Shown one piece after another: positions 36,563-45,714 of a stretch of DNA of 64,000 nt. Under the pieces are notes generated by a model. That model had not been told where the DNA came from, did no database searches, and worked only from the letters and a program-made list of their open reading frames with translations. Each line of letters starts with the position of its first letter. Within the stretch, counting starts at the first letter, position 1. The DNA is from Paraburkholderia sediminicola (GTDB taxonomy: Bacteria; Pseudomonadota; Gammaproteobacteria; Burkholderiales; Burkholderiaceae), in contig NZ_CADIKC010000002.1 of assembly GCF_902859805.1 (NCBI RefSeq), positions 124,001-188,000 on the forward strand, read 5' to 3'. Both the position numbers and the translations under genes were made by a program.

Positions 36563-37009
36563 GACTGACTCCTTGGATTGAGCCATCGTGCGTCGCCTGC
36601 AAACCGCCGCGATCCGTTCGATGACAGGCCGAATTCTTGAGGAAGCGCCGCCGGATGGCAATTTGAGAATCATGTCGACTTATGTCATGGCTTTTTGTGG
36701 CGCCGGCATCGCACACGTTCTCACTGTCGTCGCAACACAGCATGCGCTTCATACACCTGCATGCTTATCTCAGGCCTGCTTCCGCGCGACATTGAATGAA
36801 ATAAGTTCGCGCTGCCGTTTTCAGGGCGGTTTGCGTATCTTTCGTCTGCCGGCGCTACCAGTGCCGCAAGTGCATCAAGTGCCTCAAGTGCCTAAAGTGC
36901 CTAAAGCGGCATCTCAACGGTTCAGAAAGGTTCTCAAGCAATCCGAACCAGTCGCACGGCTTCTTCACCGGAAGACGCTCCGCACCGCTCAACGTCTCAG
37001 GAGTATCAA
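36563..37009. other. non-coding gap with 9-base tandem repeat
   Basis: A 447-base interval between divergent starts. From 36861 to 36905 there are five direct 9-base units of the type GTGCCTCAA/GTGCCTAAA. An open plus-strand frame crosses it but has no ribosome-binding site or recognisable protein features, so I leave it uncalled. No clear promoter is seen. Confidence 0.45.
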
Positions 37010-37348
37010 GTGAGTATTCGTCTCGTCTGCGCCTCTACCTTCACCGCCATCGGTCTCGCCTGTTCGTCGACGGCGTTTGCCCGGGTTGTCGTCTATATGC
37101 CGGCTGCCGTGGTCTACGCGCCGCCGCCGCGCCCCGTCTATTACTACGCGCCGGTCAAACCGGTCTACGTGGTGGCGCCGCCGCCGGCTCCAATTCCCGT
37201 TGCCGTAGCGGCCGGCACGCCCGTGCCGCTGCCGCCGAAACCCGTCACCCTGTACACGACAGTCGTAGTGCCCCCGCCGACCAACTATGCGATCGTGCCC
37301 GCCCCTGCCGTCAGTTACGCGCAACCCGTAATGGTGGTGCCGCGTTAA
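37010..37348 (+). CDS. small exported Pro/Val/Tyr-rich protein
   Basis: 112 residues with a GTG start preceded by AGGAG at ideal spacing. A signal peptide (VCASTFTAIGLACSSTAFA) is followed by a low-complexity mature chain rich in PPP, VYYYAPV and VVVPPP. Such proteins occur as short exported proteins in Burkholderiaceae without known function. It may be periplasmic or surface-located. No neighbour suggests a role. Confidence 0.65.
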   Translation: MSIRLVCASTFTAIGLACSSTAFARVVVYMPAAVVYAPPPRPVYYYAPVKPVYVVAPPPAPIPVAVAAGTPVPLPPKPVTLYTTVVVPPPTNYAIVPAPAVSYAQPVMVVPR

Positions 37349-37896
37349 CTGTGCTGAATGCGAGTCCCGACAGACCATCGGCGCTCTATCAGCATCAGCA
37401 CGAACGGAGCCGACATTCTGATTACAAAAATAGCCGTTGAACCAGCATAGGACATGCTGCACGCAAGAATGCCTGGTGAATTCCCGTTGTCCTGACGAAT
37501 GGCCGGCGTGCCGCGCGAGAAGCGGTCGTTCCGCTTGTGCGGCGCGCTGGATTCCTGGCGATCGGTAGCTTGTGTGTCGCGACGCGATTCTTACAGGCAG
37601 AGACGCGAGCCGAACTCGCTTTTTTTGCGGTCCCGTGACGAATTGCGTGGATTAAAACAGGAGAAAGATCAGTCTTCTCAAGAAGCCACCCTGACTGGGC
37701 GGCGCCGAACCATCTGACAAATGCCCGGCGTTTGAAAGCTCGATGTTAGCTCGGCATTGTGGAGGCGCGGTACGGCGCTTGCTGCACTCTCTACCACCGT
37801 CAAGCGCGCCTATTCGTTGGACCTATCCGTCCGGCTGGCGACGTCCGACTCGCACGCGCCTGGTTGCCCGTCCACCTCTTCTGGAACGTTAGTTCG
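37349..37896. other. non-coding gap containing an orphan terminator
   Basis: 548 bases with no convincing protein-coding region. The only strong signal is an intrinsic terminator at 37605-37626 on the plus strand, 257 bases after the previous stop. This leaves room for a long 3' untranslated region or a small RNA. No matching promoter hexamers were recognised. Confidence 0.5.
37605..37626 (+). terminator. intrinsic terminator (GCGAG-CCGAA-CTCGC, T7)
   Basis: A 5-base GC stem (37605-37609 with 37615-37619) and a 5-base loop followed by seven Ts on the plus strand. It is far from the upstream coding region, so what it ends is unclear. Confidence 0.6.
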
Positions 37897-38142
37897 ATGA
37901 GCTATCACGACATAGACAAAGAAATCGCCCACCTCGAATTCGTCTTTGGGAAGATTTCCACCAACGATCGCATTCCCCTATCGTATTGGAGCAATCGGCT
38001 GAGCCGGTTTCCCAAAACATTGCTGATGCCTACCCAGCGCGCCCGCCTCGCACGGCTCGAAGCCGCCCTGCGCTCGCTCGAGAAGTCCGCGCAAAAGCTG
38101 GTGCCGGAGCCGCCCATGCGAGCGACGGGCACCCGGCCGTGA
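37897..38142 (+). CDS. hypothetical small protein
   Basis: 81 residues, polar and mostly helical, with no signal peptide or membrane segment: MSYHDIDKEIAHLEFVFGK near the start and RARLARLEAALRSLEKSAQK near the end, the latter suggesting a short coiled coil. The start is the ATG at 37897; a longer in-frame version begins with an Arg/Cys-rich leader that looks non-coding. I do not recognise the family. The convergent transporter gene ends 42 bases after its stop; that gap holds four CCTTAACCT-like repeats. Confidence 0.55.
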   Translation: MSYHDIDKEIAHLEFVFGKISTNDRIPLSYWSNRLSRFPKTLLMPTQRARLARLEAALRSLEKSAQKLVPEPPMRATGTRP

Positions 38143-38183
38143 CGCGTTGCCCCTAACCTCCTTAACCTGCCCTTAACCTACCC

Positions 38184-39434
38184 CTAGCCGATCAGGATCC
38201 GCGCAGCGAGCGCCAGCGCGAGGGCGGGCAGCATCACCACCACGCCCACCTTGAAAAACTTCATAAAGCTCACGTCTTCGCCTTCGCGGCGAATTGCGTT
38301 GAGCCAGAGGATCGTTGCGAGCGAGCCGGTGATCGACAGGTTCGGCCCCAGATCGACGCCGATCAGCAGCGCGTCGATGACGCGCTCGGGACTATGCGCC
38401 TGCATCACCGTCGAACTGGCGATCAGGCCCGCCGGCAGGTTATTCATCAGATTGCTGCCGATCGCAATGACGCTGCCCGCCCAGCCGGCCGTCGTGGCTT
38501 CATTGTGTTGCGTCGCATCTTGCAGCAGGTGGACGAATGTCCTGATGACACCAGTGTGATCGAGCATCTCGACCAGCACGAACAACGCGGCGACCAGCGG
38601 CAGCACGCTCCACGATATTTCCCGGATCATCGGCAGCGGCGATTTGCGCTCCTGGATCAGCACGACCGCGGCGGTCAGCGCGCCGAGTAGCGCGGTGGGC
38701 AGGCCGAGCGGGACATCGAAGGCGGACACCGTCAACAGCACGACGGCCGTCACCGCGATACCCGCAAGCGCCACGCGCCCGCTCGACGACAACTCAAGCG
38801 GCTCGAGACCGGCTTCGCAGGTGCCGGCGAGCGCGTCGCGCTGGGTCCAGCGCAACAGCACATAGGTCGCGACAATCGACAGCAGCGAAGGCAGCGTGAA
38901 GCGCATCAGCCAGGCGCCGAGTGCGGGCGTGTGATTGCCGTACAGCACGATGTTGGCCGGATTCGAGATCGGCAGCACGAAGCTCGCGGCATTCGCAATG
39001 AACGCGCAGATGAAGAGCAAGGGCAGCGGAGGCGTCTTCGCTTTCCTCGCGGCGGCGAATACCGCCGGCGTGAGGACAACCGCGGTGGCGTCATTGGAAA
39101 GGAAGGCGGTGATAACCACGCCGACCAGATAGACCAGCAGAAACAGCTTTCTCGGCGATCCTTTGGCGTGGTTGACCGCGAAAACGGCAACCCAGTCGAA
39201 CAGACCTTCGCGGCGCCCGACTTCCGACAGCAGCATCATGCCGAACAGGAAGAGGTAGACGTCCGTGCCTTTACCGACGGCTTCGACGGCCAGATCGACG
39301 GGAAGCAGGCCCAGCGATACGAGTAAAAGCGCGCCGGCGACGGCCCACACGGCCTCGGGCCATTTGAACGGGCGGGTGATGACGCCAGCCGTGGCGGCGA
39401 TGGCGATACCCCAAGACAGGAAGACGGAATTCAC
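38184..39434 (-). CDS. ArsB/NhaD-family inner-membrane transporter
   Basis: About 416 residues with ten or more membrane helices, of the ArsB/ion-transporter superfamily. Family marks are FLFGMMLLSEVGRREGLFDW, AFLSNDATAVVLTPAV and NAASFVLPISNPANIVLYG, and the C-terminal GSNLMNNLPAGL repeats the N-x-x-x-N-x-P pattern. It may export arsenite or exchange an anion or Na+, but no arsR, arsC or other arsenic gene is nearby, so the substrate is open. The start is a GTG (39434) or the adjacent TTG (39437), both behind AGGA; no ATG fits. Confidence 0.82.
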   Translation of the reverse strand: MNSVFLSWGIAIAATAGVITRPFKWPEAVWAVAGALLLVSLGLLPVDLAVEAVGKGTDVYLFLFGMMLLSEVGRREGLFDWVAVFAVNHAKGSPRKLFLLVYLVGVVITAFLSNDATAVVLTPAVFAAARKAKTPPLPLLFICAFIANAASFVLPISNPANIVLYGNHTPALGAWLMRFTLPSLLSIVATYVLLRWTQRDALAGTCEAGLEPLELSSSGRVALAGIAVTAVVLLTVSAFDVPLGLPTALLGALTAAVVLIQERKSPLPMIREISWSVLPLVAALFVLVEMLDHTGVIRTFVHLLQDATQHNEATTAGWAGSVIAIGSNLMNNLPAGLIASSTVMQAHSPERVIDALLIGVDLGPNLSITGSLATILWLNAIRREGEDVSFMKFFKVGVVVMLPALALALAARILIG

Positions 39435-39560
39435 CAAGTAGATCCTGGATTCTGATTGTGCGCGAGCGCGGAATGGGAGCGCAGCATAACCGATGAGCGG
39501 GACGCTGCAGGCGGTCGGAGCGCAAGTTGTGTGCCACGCCGAACCGCCTTCCCTGTCTCG

Positions 39561-40577
39561 CTACGCCGCCCGGTTCACCGCGGAAATGCAATCCCGCCCG
39601 TTATCCTTGGCGTGGTACAGCTGCGTATCCACCAGGTTCACAAAGGCGACGGCGTCATCCGATGCTGAAGGAATCACGGTTCCCGCGCCGAAACTGGCGG
39701 TGACGGTCTGCCTGAATGGCGATCTTTCATGTGCGATCTCCGCGGCAGAGATCCGGTCACGGCAACGTTCGACCACCTGCCGTGCGGCTTCGGCCCCGGT
39801 ATTGGGCAAGATCAGCACGAACTCTTCCCCGCCGAACCGGCCGACAAAGTCCCCCGGCCGCACCGCCTCGCTCAACACCGTGGCGATCTGCTTCAGGCAC
39901 GCATCCCCTTGCACGTGTCCGTAGTAATCGTTGTACGACTTGAAGAAATCGATATCGGCCATGATCAGCGAGAGCGGCGCGCCATGCCGCTGGGCCGCGC
40001 TCCATTCCCGCTGCAGGACGGCGTCGAACTCGCGGCGATTGCCCACGCCCGTCAAACCGTCCTTGAACGACAGCGCTTCGAGTTCCCGCTGCAACGCCGC
40101 CACCTTCTCCTCGGTCTTCTTGCGCTCGCTGATGTCGAACATGAAGCCGACCAGCGACTCCACCTCGCCGCGTGCGTCGCGCACCACATGCACGACGTCG
40201 CGCAGCCACACGTATTCGCCACCGCTCGTCAACGCCCGGTAGTCCGCTTCGTGATCGGTGCCGGCCTTCGACTGCGCGACGCAGAATTCCACGACCTTGT
40301 CGCGGTCATCCGGATGCATGCGGGCAGCCCAGTCCTGCACGGTCTTCCAGCTCGACGGCGCCCAGCCCAGCAAGGTTTCGATTTGCGGGCCGATATAGGC
40401 GAACTCCATGGTCGCCCAATCGATTTTCCAGGGAATCGCCCTCGTCGATTCGAGCAAGGTCCGGTAGACGGCGGCGTCATGCTCCAGATAATCTTCGACA
40501 CCGCTTTCGGCCGCCGCCGTGTCGTGCCGCAGGAATTCCGCGCCAAGTACGGCGCTCTTCTTGTCAGTGCTATTCAT
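39561..40577 (-). CDS. PAS-GGDEF diguanylate cyclase
   Basis: 338 residues, soluble. A PAS/PAC sensor (about residues 40-165, with YIGPQIETLLGW and the PAC end FMFDISERKKTEEKV) joins a GGDEF domain with GRFGGEEFVLI. The RPGD inhibitory motif lies five residues before GGEEF, so it should be an active, product-inhibited cyclase. The ATG at 40577 is chosen over a longer frame with a non-conserved leader. Divergent from the cytochrome b561 gene; no direct functional partner adjoining. Confidence 0.88.
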   Translation of the reverse strand: MNSTDKKSAVLGAEFLRHDTAAAESGVEDYLEHDAAVYRTLLESTRAIPWKIDWATMEFAYIGPQIETLLGWAPSSWKTVQDWAARMHPDDRDKVVEFCVAQSKAGTDHEADYRALTSGGEYVWLRDVVHVVRDARGEVESLVGFMFDISERKKTEEKVAALQRELEALSFKDGLTGVGNRREFDAVLQREWSAAQRHGAPLSLIMADIDFFKSYNDYYGHVQGDACLKQIATVLSEAVRPGDFVGRFGGEEFVLILPNTGAEAARQVVERCRDRISAAEIAHERSPFRQTVTASFGAGTVIPSASDDAVAFVNLVDTQLYHAKDNGRDCISAVNRAA

Positions 40578-40802
40578 GGGTCGAACCTTTTGTAGCGGTT
40601 GAGCCGGCAAATTAACACAATGCGGCCTCCATTTCGTCAAATCAGGCCGCCGCCCGGCTTTATTGCACCCCCATTAGCGTCACCGCTAGAACAATCTGTT
40701 CTCTTCTCCTGGTCTATTCAACTTTCATTGGCATCCCTACTATCCGCATTCACACGCGGCATACCGCACGCGACACGCATTTCGAATTGTGAGCATGTAC
40801 CC

Positions 40803-41357
40803 ATGAATTCCCGTCCTTCAGACGTCAAGCATTACAGCGGCACCGCCGTCGCCCTGCACTGGCTAATCGCATTGCTGATTGTCTGCGGGTTCTGCATCGG
40901 CTGGGTCATGACCGATATCCCCGGCTTTACGCCCACCAAGCTGAAGTATTTCTCGTGGCACAAATGGATTGGCGTAACGGTCTTCGTGCTGGCCGTGGCG
41001 CGCGTGCTGTGGCGCGCCACCCACCGCGCGCCGTCGCTGGATAGCGCTACGCCCACATGGCAGAAGGCTGCGGCCCACCTTGTGCACGGCCTGCTCTACG
41101 TGCTGATGCTGGCCATTCCGGTGTCCGGCTACTTCTATAGCTCGGCGGCGGGCATTCAGGTGGTGTACCTCGGCATCGTGCCGCTGCCCACCCTCATCGG
41201 TCCGGACCAGGCGCTCAAGGCAATCCTGCGCACGGTTCATGTGCTGCTCAATTACACGTTGCTGGCGCTCGTCGCGATGCACGTACTCGCGGCGCTCAAG
41301 CATCAATTTGTCGACCGCGACGGATTACTCGCGCGGATGATCCCGTTCCTCAGATGA
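40803..41357 (+). CDS. cytochrome b561 family protein
   Basis: 184 residues with four membrane helices and the histidines expected to ligate two b hemes: ALHWLIAL, FSWHKWIG, AAHLVHGLLY, RTVHVLLN and AMHVLAALKH. It is a bacterial CybB-type quinol-linked di-heme protein of the inner membrane. The start ATG is at 40803. It is followed by two YceI-family genes, an association seen widely and suggesting a shared isoprenoid-quinone or redox role. Confidence 0.92.
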   Translation: MNSRPSDVKHYSGTAVALHWLIALLIVCGFCIGWVMTDIPGFTPTKLKYFSWHKWIGVTVFVLAVARVLWRATHRAPSLDSATPTWQKAAAHLVHGLLYVLMLAIPVSGYFYSSAAGIQVVYLGIVPLPTLIGPDQALKAILRTVHVLLNYTLLALVAMHVLAALKHQFVDRDGLLARMIPFLR

Positions 41358-41462
41358 CTCACACGACTCACGCGTAACAGACGATTGGCGACAGCCAGTT
41401 GGCAATCTAATTCCCGACGGTGCGCAATCAGCGCGCGTGGGTTCGATAGGATGCGTACCACT

Positions 41463-42026
41463 ATGAAATCAAACTTTTATCACTCCATTCTGGCCGGCGT
41501 TGCCGCCCTCTCACTCTTCGGCGTGGGCCTGGCGCATGCCGATGTTGACGTCAGCAAAAGCAGCGTCGTCGCCACGACGAAGCAGATGAATGTGCCGGTA
41601 GACGGCAAATTCAAAAAATTCTCGGCGCAGCTGAATTTCGATCCGGCCAAGCCGACCGCCGGCAACGCCAACGTGTCGATCGACACCGGCAGCTACGACC
41701 TCGGTGCGGACGACTACAACAAGCAGGCCCAGGGCAAGGAATGGTTCGATAGCGCGACCTATCCGGCCGCGACGTTCGTCTCGAGCGCGATCGCGCCGGC
41801 CGGCGGCAATCAGTACAAGATCACCGGCAAGCTCACCATCAAGGGCAAATCGCAGACTGTGGTGGTGCCGGTCACCATCGCGAGCCAGGGCAACACGCAG
41901 ACCTTCGACGGCTCACTGCCGATCAAGCGTTCGCAGTTCGATGTCGGGACGGGCGAATGGAAAGACACGTCGGTGGTCGCCGACGAAGTCGTCATCAAAT
42001 TTCACATCGTTGCTTCGAAGAAGTAA
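41463..42026 (+). CDS. YceI family periplasmic protein (1)
   Basis: 187 residues. A signal peptide (ILAGVAALSLFGVGLAHA) is followed by a lipocalin-like YceI domain that binds isoprenoid lipids in known members. Family features are the AQLNFDPAKPTAGNANVSID strands, the KEWFDSATYPAATFVS motif and ITGKLTIKGKSQTVVVP. It lacks the N-terminal Y-x-(I/L)-D-x-x-H motif that its neighbour keeps. The ATG at 41463 is fixed by the signal peptide. It lies 105 bases after the b561 gene and 48 bases before the second YceI gene. Confidence 0.9.
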   Translation: MKSNFYHSILAGVAALSLFGVGLAHADVDVSKSSVVATTKQMNVPVDGKFKKFSAQLNFDPAKPTAGNANVSIDTGSYDLGADDYNKQAQGKEWFDSATYPAATFVSSAIAPAGGNQYKITGKLTIKGKSQTVVVPVTIASQGNTQTFDGSLPIKRSQFDVGTGEWKDTSVVADEVVIKFHIVASKK

Positions 42027-42074
42027 CGGAACACACCTAAGCGTCACAGCACTTTCTGAAACCTGGAGAATCAC

Positions 42075-42653
42075 TTGAAGAAACAACTTTTGCTCGCCGC
42101 AGGCGCGCTGGCCGCAGCCATGTCGTTCAACGCAATGGCCGCCGACACGTATCAACTCGACCCGCAGCACACCTACCCGAGCTTCGAGACTGACCACTTC
42201 GGCGGCCTGTCGGTCTGGCGCGGCAAGTTCAAGAAGAGCAGCGGCACCGTGGTGCTGGATCGCGCGGCGAAAACCGGCACGGTCGACGTGACGATCGACA
42301 TGAGCTCGGTGGACATCGGTAACGACAAGCTCGACGCGGAACTGGTCACGGACAAGTTCTTCGACGCAGCCAAGTACCCGACGGCGACCTACAAGGGCAC
42401 GCAGATCCGCTTCGACGGCGACAAGCCGGTGGAAGTGATCGGCACGCTGACCCTGCATGGCGTGACCAAGCCGGTCAACCTGAAGATCGAATCGTTCAAG
42501 TGCATCATGAACCCGATGCTCAAGCGCGAAGTGTGCGGCACTGAATCGACCGCAACGTTCAATCGCGACGATTTCGGCGTCGACTTCGGCAAGACCTATG
42601 GCTTCAAGATGCAGACCACGCTGCATATTCAAGCTGAAGGCATCAAGCAGTAA
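42075..42653 (+). CDS. YceI family periplasmic protein (2)
   Basis: 192 residues starting at TTG (MKKQLLL), with GGAG correctly placed upstream. A signal peptide ([19 protein letters not shown]) is followed by a complete YceI domain: [50 protein letters not shown] and [14 protein letters not shown]. It contains two Cys ([12 protein letters not shown]) that may form a disulphide. It is probably a periplasmic isoprenoid-binding protein that works with the b561 protein. Confidence 0.92.
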   Translation: MKKQLLLAAGALAAAMSFNAMAADTYQLDPQHTYPSFETDHFGGLSVWRGKFKKSSGTVVLDRAAKTGTVDVTIDMSSVDIGNDKLDAELVTDKFFDAAKYPTATYKGTQIRFDGDKPVEVIGTLTLHGVTKPVNLKIESFKCIMNPMLKREVCGTESTATFNRDDFGVDFGKTYGFKMQTTLHIQAEGIKQ

Positions 42654-42674
42654 TCGCTACTCCCCTGTAGCTTG

Positions 42675-42706
42675 CGGCAGGCGGCGGAGCAATTCCCCGC
42701 CTGCCG
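42675..42706 (+). terminator. strong hairpin after the second YceI gene
   Basis: Perfect 10-base arms, CGGCAGGCGG (42675-42684) and CCGCCTGCCG (42697-42706), with a 12-base loop, 22 bases past the stop. There is no T run, so it may be a weak or Rho-assisted terminator or an mRNA-stabilising hairpin. The rest of the gap to 43009 shows nothing I can name. Confidence 0.45.
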
Positions 42707-43009
42707 ATTCGAAATTACGACACAACGACATCACGACGTCACAACATCGCCGTCATGCTGAGCGTCGAATCATCTGAACAATTCTCCTCATCCCACCAAA
42801 TAGCCCTTTAAAACAGGACTCGTCTGATCAATAGACCGAGTTTAATCACCTGTTTGGCAAGCGTTACACGTCATATCTTCCGGTTTCTCCGCGCGCGAAA
42901 ACTTGAGCGCGAAGAGTCGCCATAACTGCCCGCTTTTCATCGATTTGAACCACAAGGTTAAACCTTAAAGTCGCCAGCACGGGAATGACTCTTTACTGGA
43001 GACGGTGCG

Positions 43010-43663
43010 GTGAAACAGGTGAAAAATGCGGCTCTGGTCGCGGCAGTGGCGATGGTGGTCGCAGGATCGGTACAGGCACAGGAAGTTTATGTGCATGGCG
43101 GTACGCTCGGCGCAGGCGTCGGTGCGGCGCTGCCGTTGACCTCGTGGGCCGGCGTGCATGCGGAATTCGAAGGACTCGGCTTCTCGCATTCGTTCAACGT
43201 CAGTGGTAACGATTACGACGGCCATCTCAAGTTGCTGCAAGGCGGCTTATATCTCGACCTGTTTCCGTTTTCGTCCAGCGGTTTTCGCGTGACGGCCGGC
43301 GCCCTGATCAACGACGACGAACTGACAGGCAAGGCGGTGCCGAACGCGCAAGGCAACTACAAGATCGGCGACGAATTCGTGCCGGCCGTGGGCCCCGCGC
43401 CGTCGACCACCATCACACTCCCGCGCGTGATGCCGTATCTCGGCATCGGTTACGGTCACAAACCCGTCTCGAAGGGTTTCGGCCTGACCTTCGATCTCGG
43501 CGTGGCCTACGGCCGCCCGCGCACGACGTACAACGTGCCGGCGATCTACGCGCAACTCACCAGCCAGGCGAACATCGACCAGGAAGAACAGAACATCAGC
43601 AACAAGGTCGAGCGCTACAAGGTGTATCCGGTGGTGCAGATCGGCGTGAGCTACCGGTTCTGA
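43010..43663 (+). CDS. outer-membrane beta-barrel protein (OmpW-like)
   Basis: 217 residues with a GTG start and GGAG seven bases upstream. The signal peptide is ALVAAVAMVVAGSVQAQ. The mature chain alternates as in a small eight-strand barrel, includes VMPYLGIGYGHKP, and ends in the C-terminal Phe (SYRF) that the barrel-assembly machinery recognises. Assignment to the OmpW-like fold is by general resemblance. Function unknown. A good intrinsic terminator follows. Confidence 0.72.
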   Translation: MKQVKNAALVAAVAMVVAGSVQAQEVYVHGGTLGAGVGAALPLTSWAGVHAEFEGLGFSHSFNVSGNDYDGHLKLLQGGLYLDLFPFSSSGFRVTAGALINDDELTGKAVPNAQGNYKIGDEFVPAVGPAPSTTITLPRVMPYLGIGYGHKPVSKGFGLTFDLGVAYGRPRTTYNVPAIYAQLTSQANIDQEEQNISNKVERYKVYPVVQIGVSYRF

Positions 43664-43706
43664 CCGGGCGCCTTTCCTGATTCATCTTCCTGATTCACCT
43701 TTAAGA

Positions 43707-43738
43707 AGCCTTTAGTCCTCCGGGCTAAAGGCTTTTTC
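43707..43738 (+). terminator. intrinsic terminator after the outer-membrane protein gene
   Basis: Perfect 9-base stem, AGCCTTTAG (43707-43715) and CTAAAGGCT (43725-43733), with a 9-base loop and TTTTTCTC after it. Just ahead lie two direct copies of TTCCTGATTCA (43674-43684, 43687-43697). Confidence 0.85.
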
Positions 43739-43807
43739 TCATTGCCGATGCGAGATACCCCTCGCATTCGAAGCGCAAACAGGCTCGCCGCGCAGGCGAC
43801 CTCTTGT

Positions 43808-43813
43808 TATAAT
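43808..43813 (+). promoter_or_regulatory. candidate -10 box for the DeoR-type regulator
   Basis: A perfect TATAAT, 70 bases before the regulator start. The -35 region (about 43785-43790, TCGCCG) is poor, so it would need activation or another sigma contact. Confidence 0.35.
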
Positions 43814-43882
43814 TCTCCCATCAACGCGAACAAAACATAACGCGTCTCTACACTGCGCCTCACACTGCGCGACAGGACCTCC

Positions 43883-44608
43883 ATGCTGAAACCCGACCGC
43901 CTCCGCGCCCTCGCCGATGCGTTGGCCAAGCAGAACGTGATGCGCCTGCGCGACGCCGCCAGCCTGCTGGACGTATCGGAGATGACTGTCCGGCGCGATA
44001 TCGCAGGCAGTCCGGAACGATTCACGTATCTCGGCGGCTACATCGTCAGCGCAACCGACGTACCCAACAACGCCGGCTATTCACTCGAAGAAGAGAAGGA
44101 TCATTTCGCGCAGGCCAAGGCGGAAGCCTCCGCGCTTGCGGCGAAACTCGTCGTCGACCACGAAACGATCTTCATCGATTGCGGCACGACGCTCACCACG
44201 CTTGCGCGCCTGATTCCGCTCGAACGTCACGTCACCGTGGTCTGCTATTCGCTGAATGTGGCGGAGATTTTGCGGCGTAAGCCGAATGTGCGGATGATTC
44301 TGCTGGGCGGCGTCTACGTGCCCTCGTCAGATTCGTTCGCGGGTGAAGAGAGTCTGGAGATGCTGCGCCGCATGGGCATCAACAAGGCGTTCATTTCCGC
44401 AGGCGGTGTGGATAACGCGCGCGGCGTGACGTGCTGGAACTTTCACGAAGTCGCGCTCAAGCAAGCGGCCATGGCAAGTGCCGTCGAACGGCATCTGGTC
44501 GTGGACCAGAGCAAGTTCGGCGTCGTCAAGGCGGTGCGCTTCTCGCAGATCGACGACTTCGATTCCATCATCACCGAGAAAGGCCAGGAGCACCGTAAGC
44601 GCAAATGA
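43883..44608 (+). CDS. DeoR-family transcriptional regulator
   Basis: 241 residues. The N-terminal DeoR winged helix-turn-helix is MRLRDAASLLDVSEMTVRRDI. The C-terminal sugar-phosphate-sensing domain carries IFIDCGTTLTTLA and AFISAGGVD. It is convergent with the end of the minus-strand ABC/deoC operon. DeoR-type proteins usually repress such operons and are released by a phosphorylated sugar, here plausibly deoxyribose-5-phosphate. Its DNA site is not established; a TGATagaATCA palindrome at 54228-54238 in front of deoC is a candidate. Confidence 0.88.
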   Translation: MLKPDRLRALADALAKQNVMRLRDAASLLDVSEMTVRRDIAGSPERFTYLGGYIVSATDVPNNAGYSLEEEKDHFAQAKAEASALAAKLVVDHETIFIDCGTTLTTLARLIPLERHVTVVCYSLNVAEILRRKPNVRMILLGGVYVPSSDSFAGEESLEMLRRMGINKAFISAGGVDNARGVTCWNFHEVALKQAAMASAVERHLVVDQSKFGVVKAVRFSQIDDFDSIITEKGQEHRKRK

Positions 44609-44636
44609 ATGCGCTGGCGGTGTAACCGGCCTTCGG

Positions 44637-45698
44637 TTATCCGTTTTTGCGCTGCAATGCGAACAGCGTCCCGGCGATCAGAATAAACGCGCCGATGATC
44701 ACCTTCTGCCAGGTGCTCGGCACGCCAACCAGAATCAGCACGCTATTGATCAGCGTGACCAGCACCACACCAAGCAAGGTGCCGGCCACCGTACCCGTGC
44801 CTCCTGTAATGCGCGCGCCGCCCAGAATCACCGCGGCGATCACATCGAGTTCCGAGCCCACCAGATCGAACGGATTCGCGAGCCGGTTGTTCGATACATG
44901 CAGAATGCCCGCTATGCCGGCGAGCATGCCTGTATAGCCGAACACAAACAGATGGATCGCCCGCAGGTTATAGCCTAGCCGCTCGGCAATCGCGAGGCTG
45001 CCGCCCATTGCATAAACGCCGCGCCCCATCATGGTCCGGTTCAACAGCCACCACGTGACACCGGCGGCTACCACCAGCGCCAGCACCGAAACAGGCAGCA
45101 CCGCGCGCAGGCCTTCGTTGGTGTGATAGAAAAACATCGGAATCCGGCCGAAGTGATCCATGCTGTGCGGAATGTTCATGAAGAACGTCGTGCCGATAAA
45201 CGTCAGCAGCAGGCCGCGGTACAGATACTGCGTGCCGATCGTGACGATCAGCGAAGGCGCTTTCAAGCGATGCACCAGGAGGCCGTTGATGAGACCGAGC
45301 AGCACGCCGCCCAGCGCGCCGGTGATCAGGATCAGCGCGAACGGCGCATCCGGCCACCAGGCAAATACCGCCTTGGTGATGCCGTACATCGTCAGCGCGG
45401 CGATTGCCGTGAACGAAACGTCGATGCCGCCGGACGCCAGCACAACGAGCGTGCCCAGCGCGAAAAGCGACATCGTGGTTGCCGAGTGCAGCAGATCGAA
45501 TAGCGTCGCGAGCTGAAAGAAGCGCGGATTGATCGCGCCGACAATCAGGCACGTTGCCGCGATCAACGCGACCGTGAACCATTCGGGGTTGCGCGAAAGC
45601 CTGGCCCGCAAAGTGGGCGGCTTGACCTCGGGTGCGACTTCGACAACGGTCGGGGTGTTCATGGTCTGGTTCATGCTCGAAGGAATCCGCGAGTTCAT
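44637..45698 (-). CDS. sugar ABC importer permease (RbsC-like), first importer
   Basis: 353 residues with about ten membrane helices in the BPD_transp_2 fold of ribose-type importers: ALGTLVVLASGGIDVSFTAIAA near residue 85, PSLIVTIGTQYLYRGL and VIAAVILGGARITGGTG. It is the last gene of the minus-strand operon, 16 bases after the ATPase. Together with the permease at 48507-49574 it likely forms a heterodimeric membrane channel for one importer. In-frame ATGs at 45698, 45674 and 45662 are all possible starts. Confidence 0.9.
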   Translation of the reverse strand: MNSRIPSSMNQTMNTPTVVEVAPEVKPPTLRARLSRNPEWFTVALIAATCLIVGAINPRFFQLATLFDLLHSATTMSLFALGTLVVLASGGIDVSFTAIAALTMYGITKAVFAWWPDAPFALILITGALGGVLLGLINGLLVHRLKAPSLIVTIGTQYLYRGLLLTFIGTTFFMNIPHSMDHFGRIPMFFYHTNEGLRAVLPVSVLALVVAAGVTWWLLNRTMMGRGVYAMGGSLAIAERLGYNLRAIHLFVFGYTGMLAGIAGILHVSNNRLANPFDLVGSELDVIAAVILGGARITGGTGTVAGTLLGVVLVTLINSVLILVGVPSTWQKVIIGAFILIAGTLFALQRKNG

Positions 45699-45714
45699 GG
45701 GTATCGGCGTCCTT

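Noticed and set aside
36588-37013. 141-codon open frame across the 9-base repeats before the Pro-rich exported protein
   Set aside because: No ribosome-binding site, no coherent composition, and it overlaps the well-supported GTG start at 37010.
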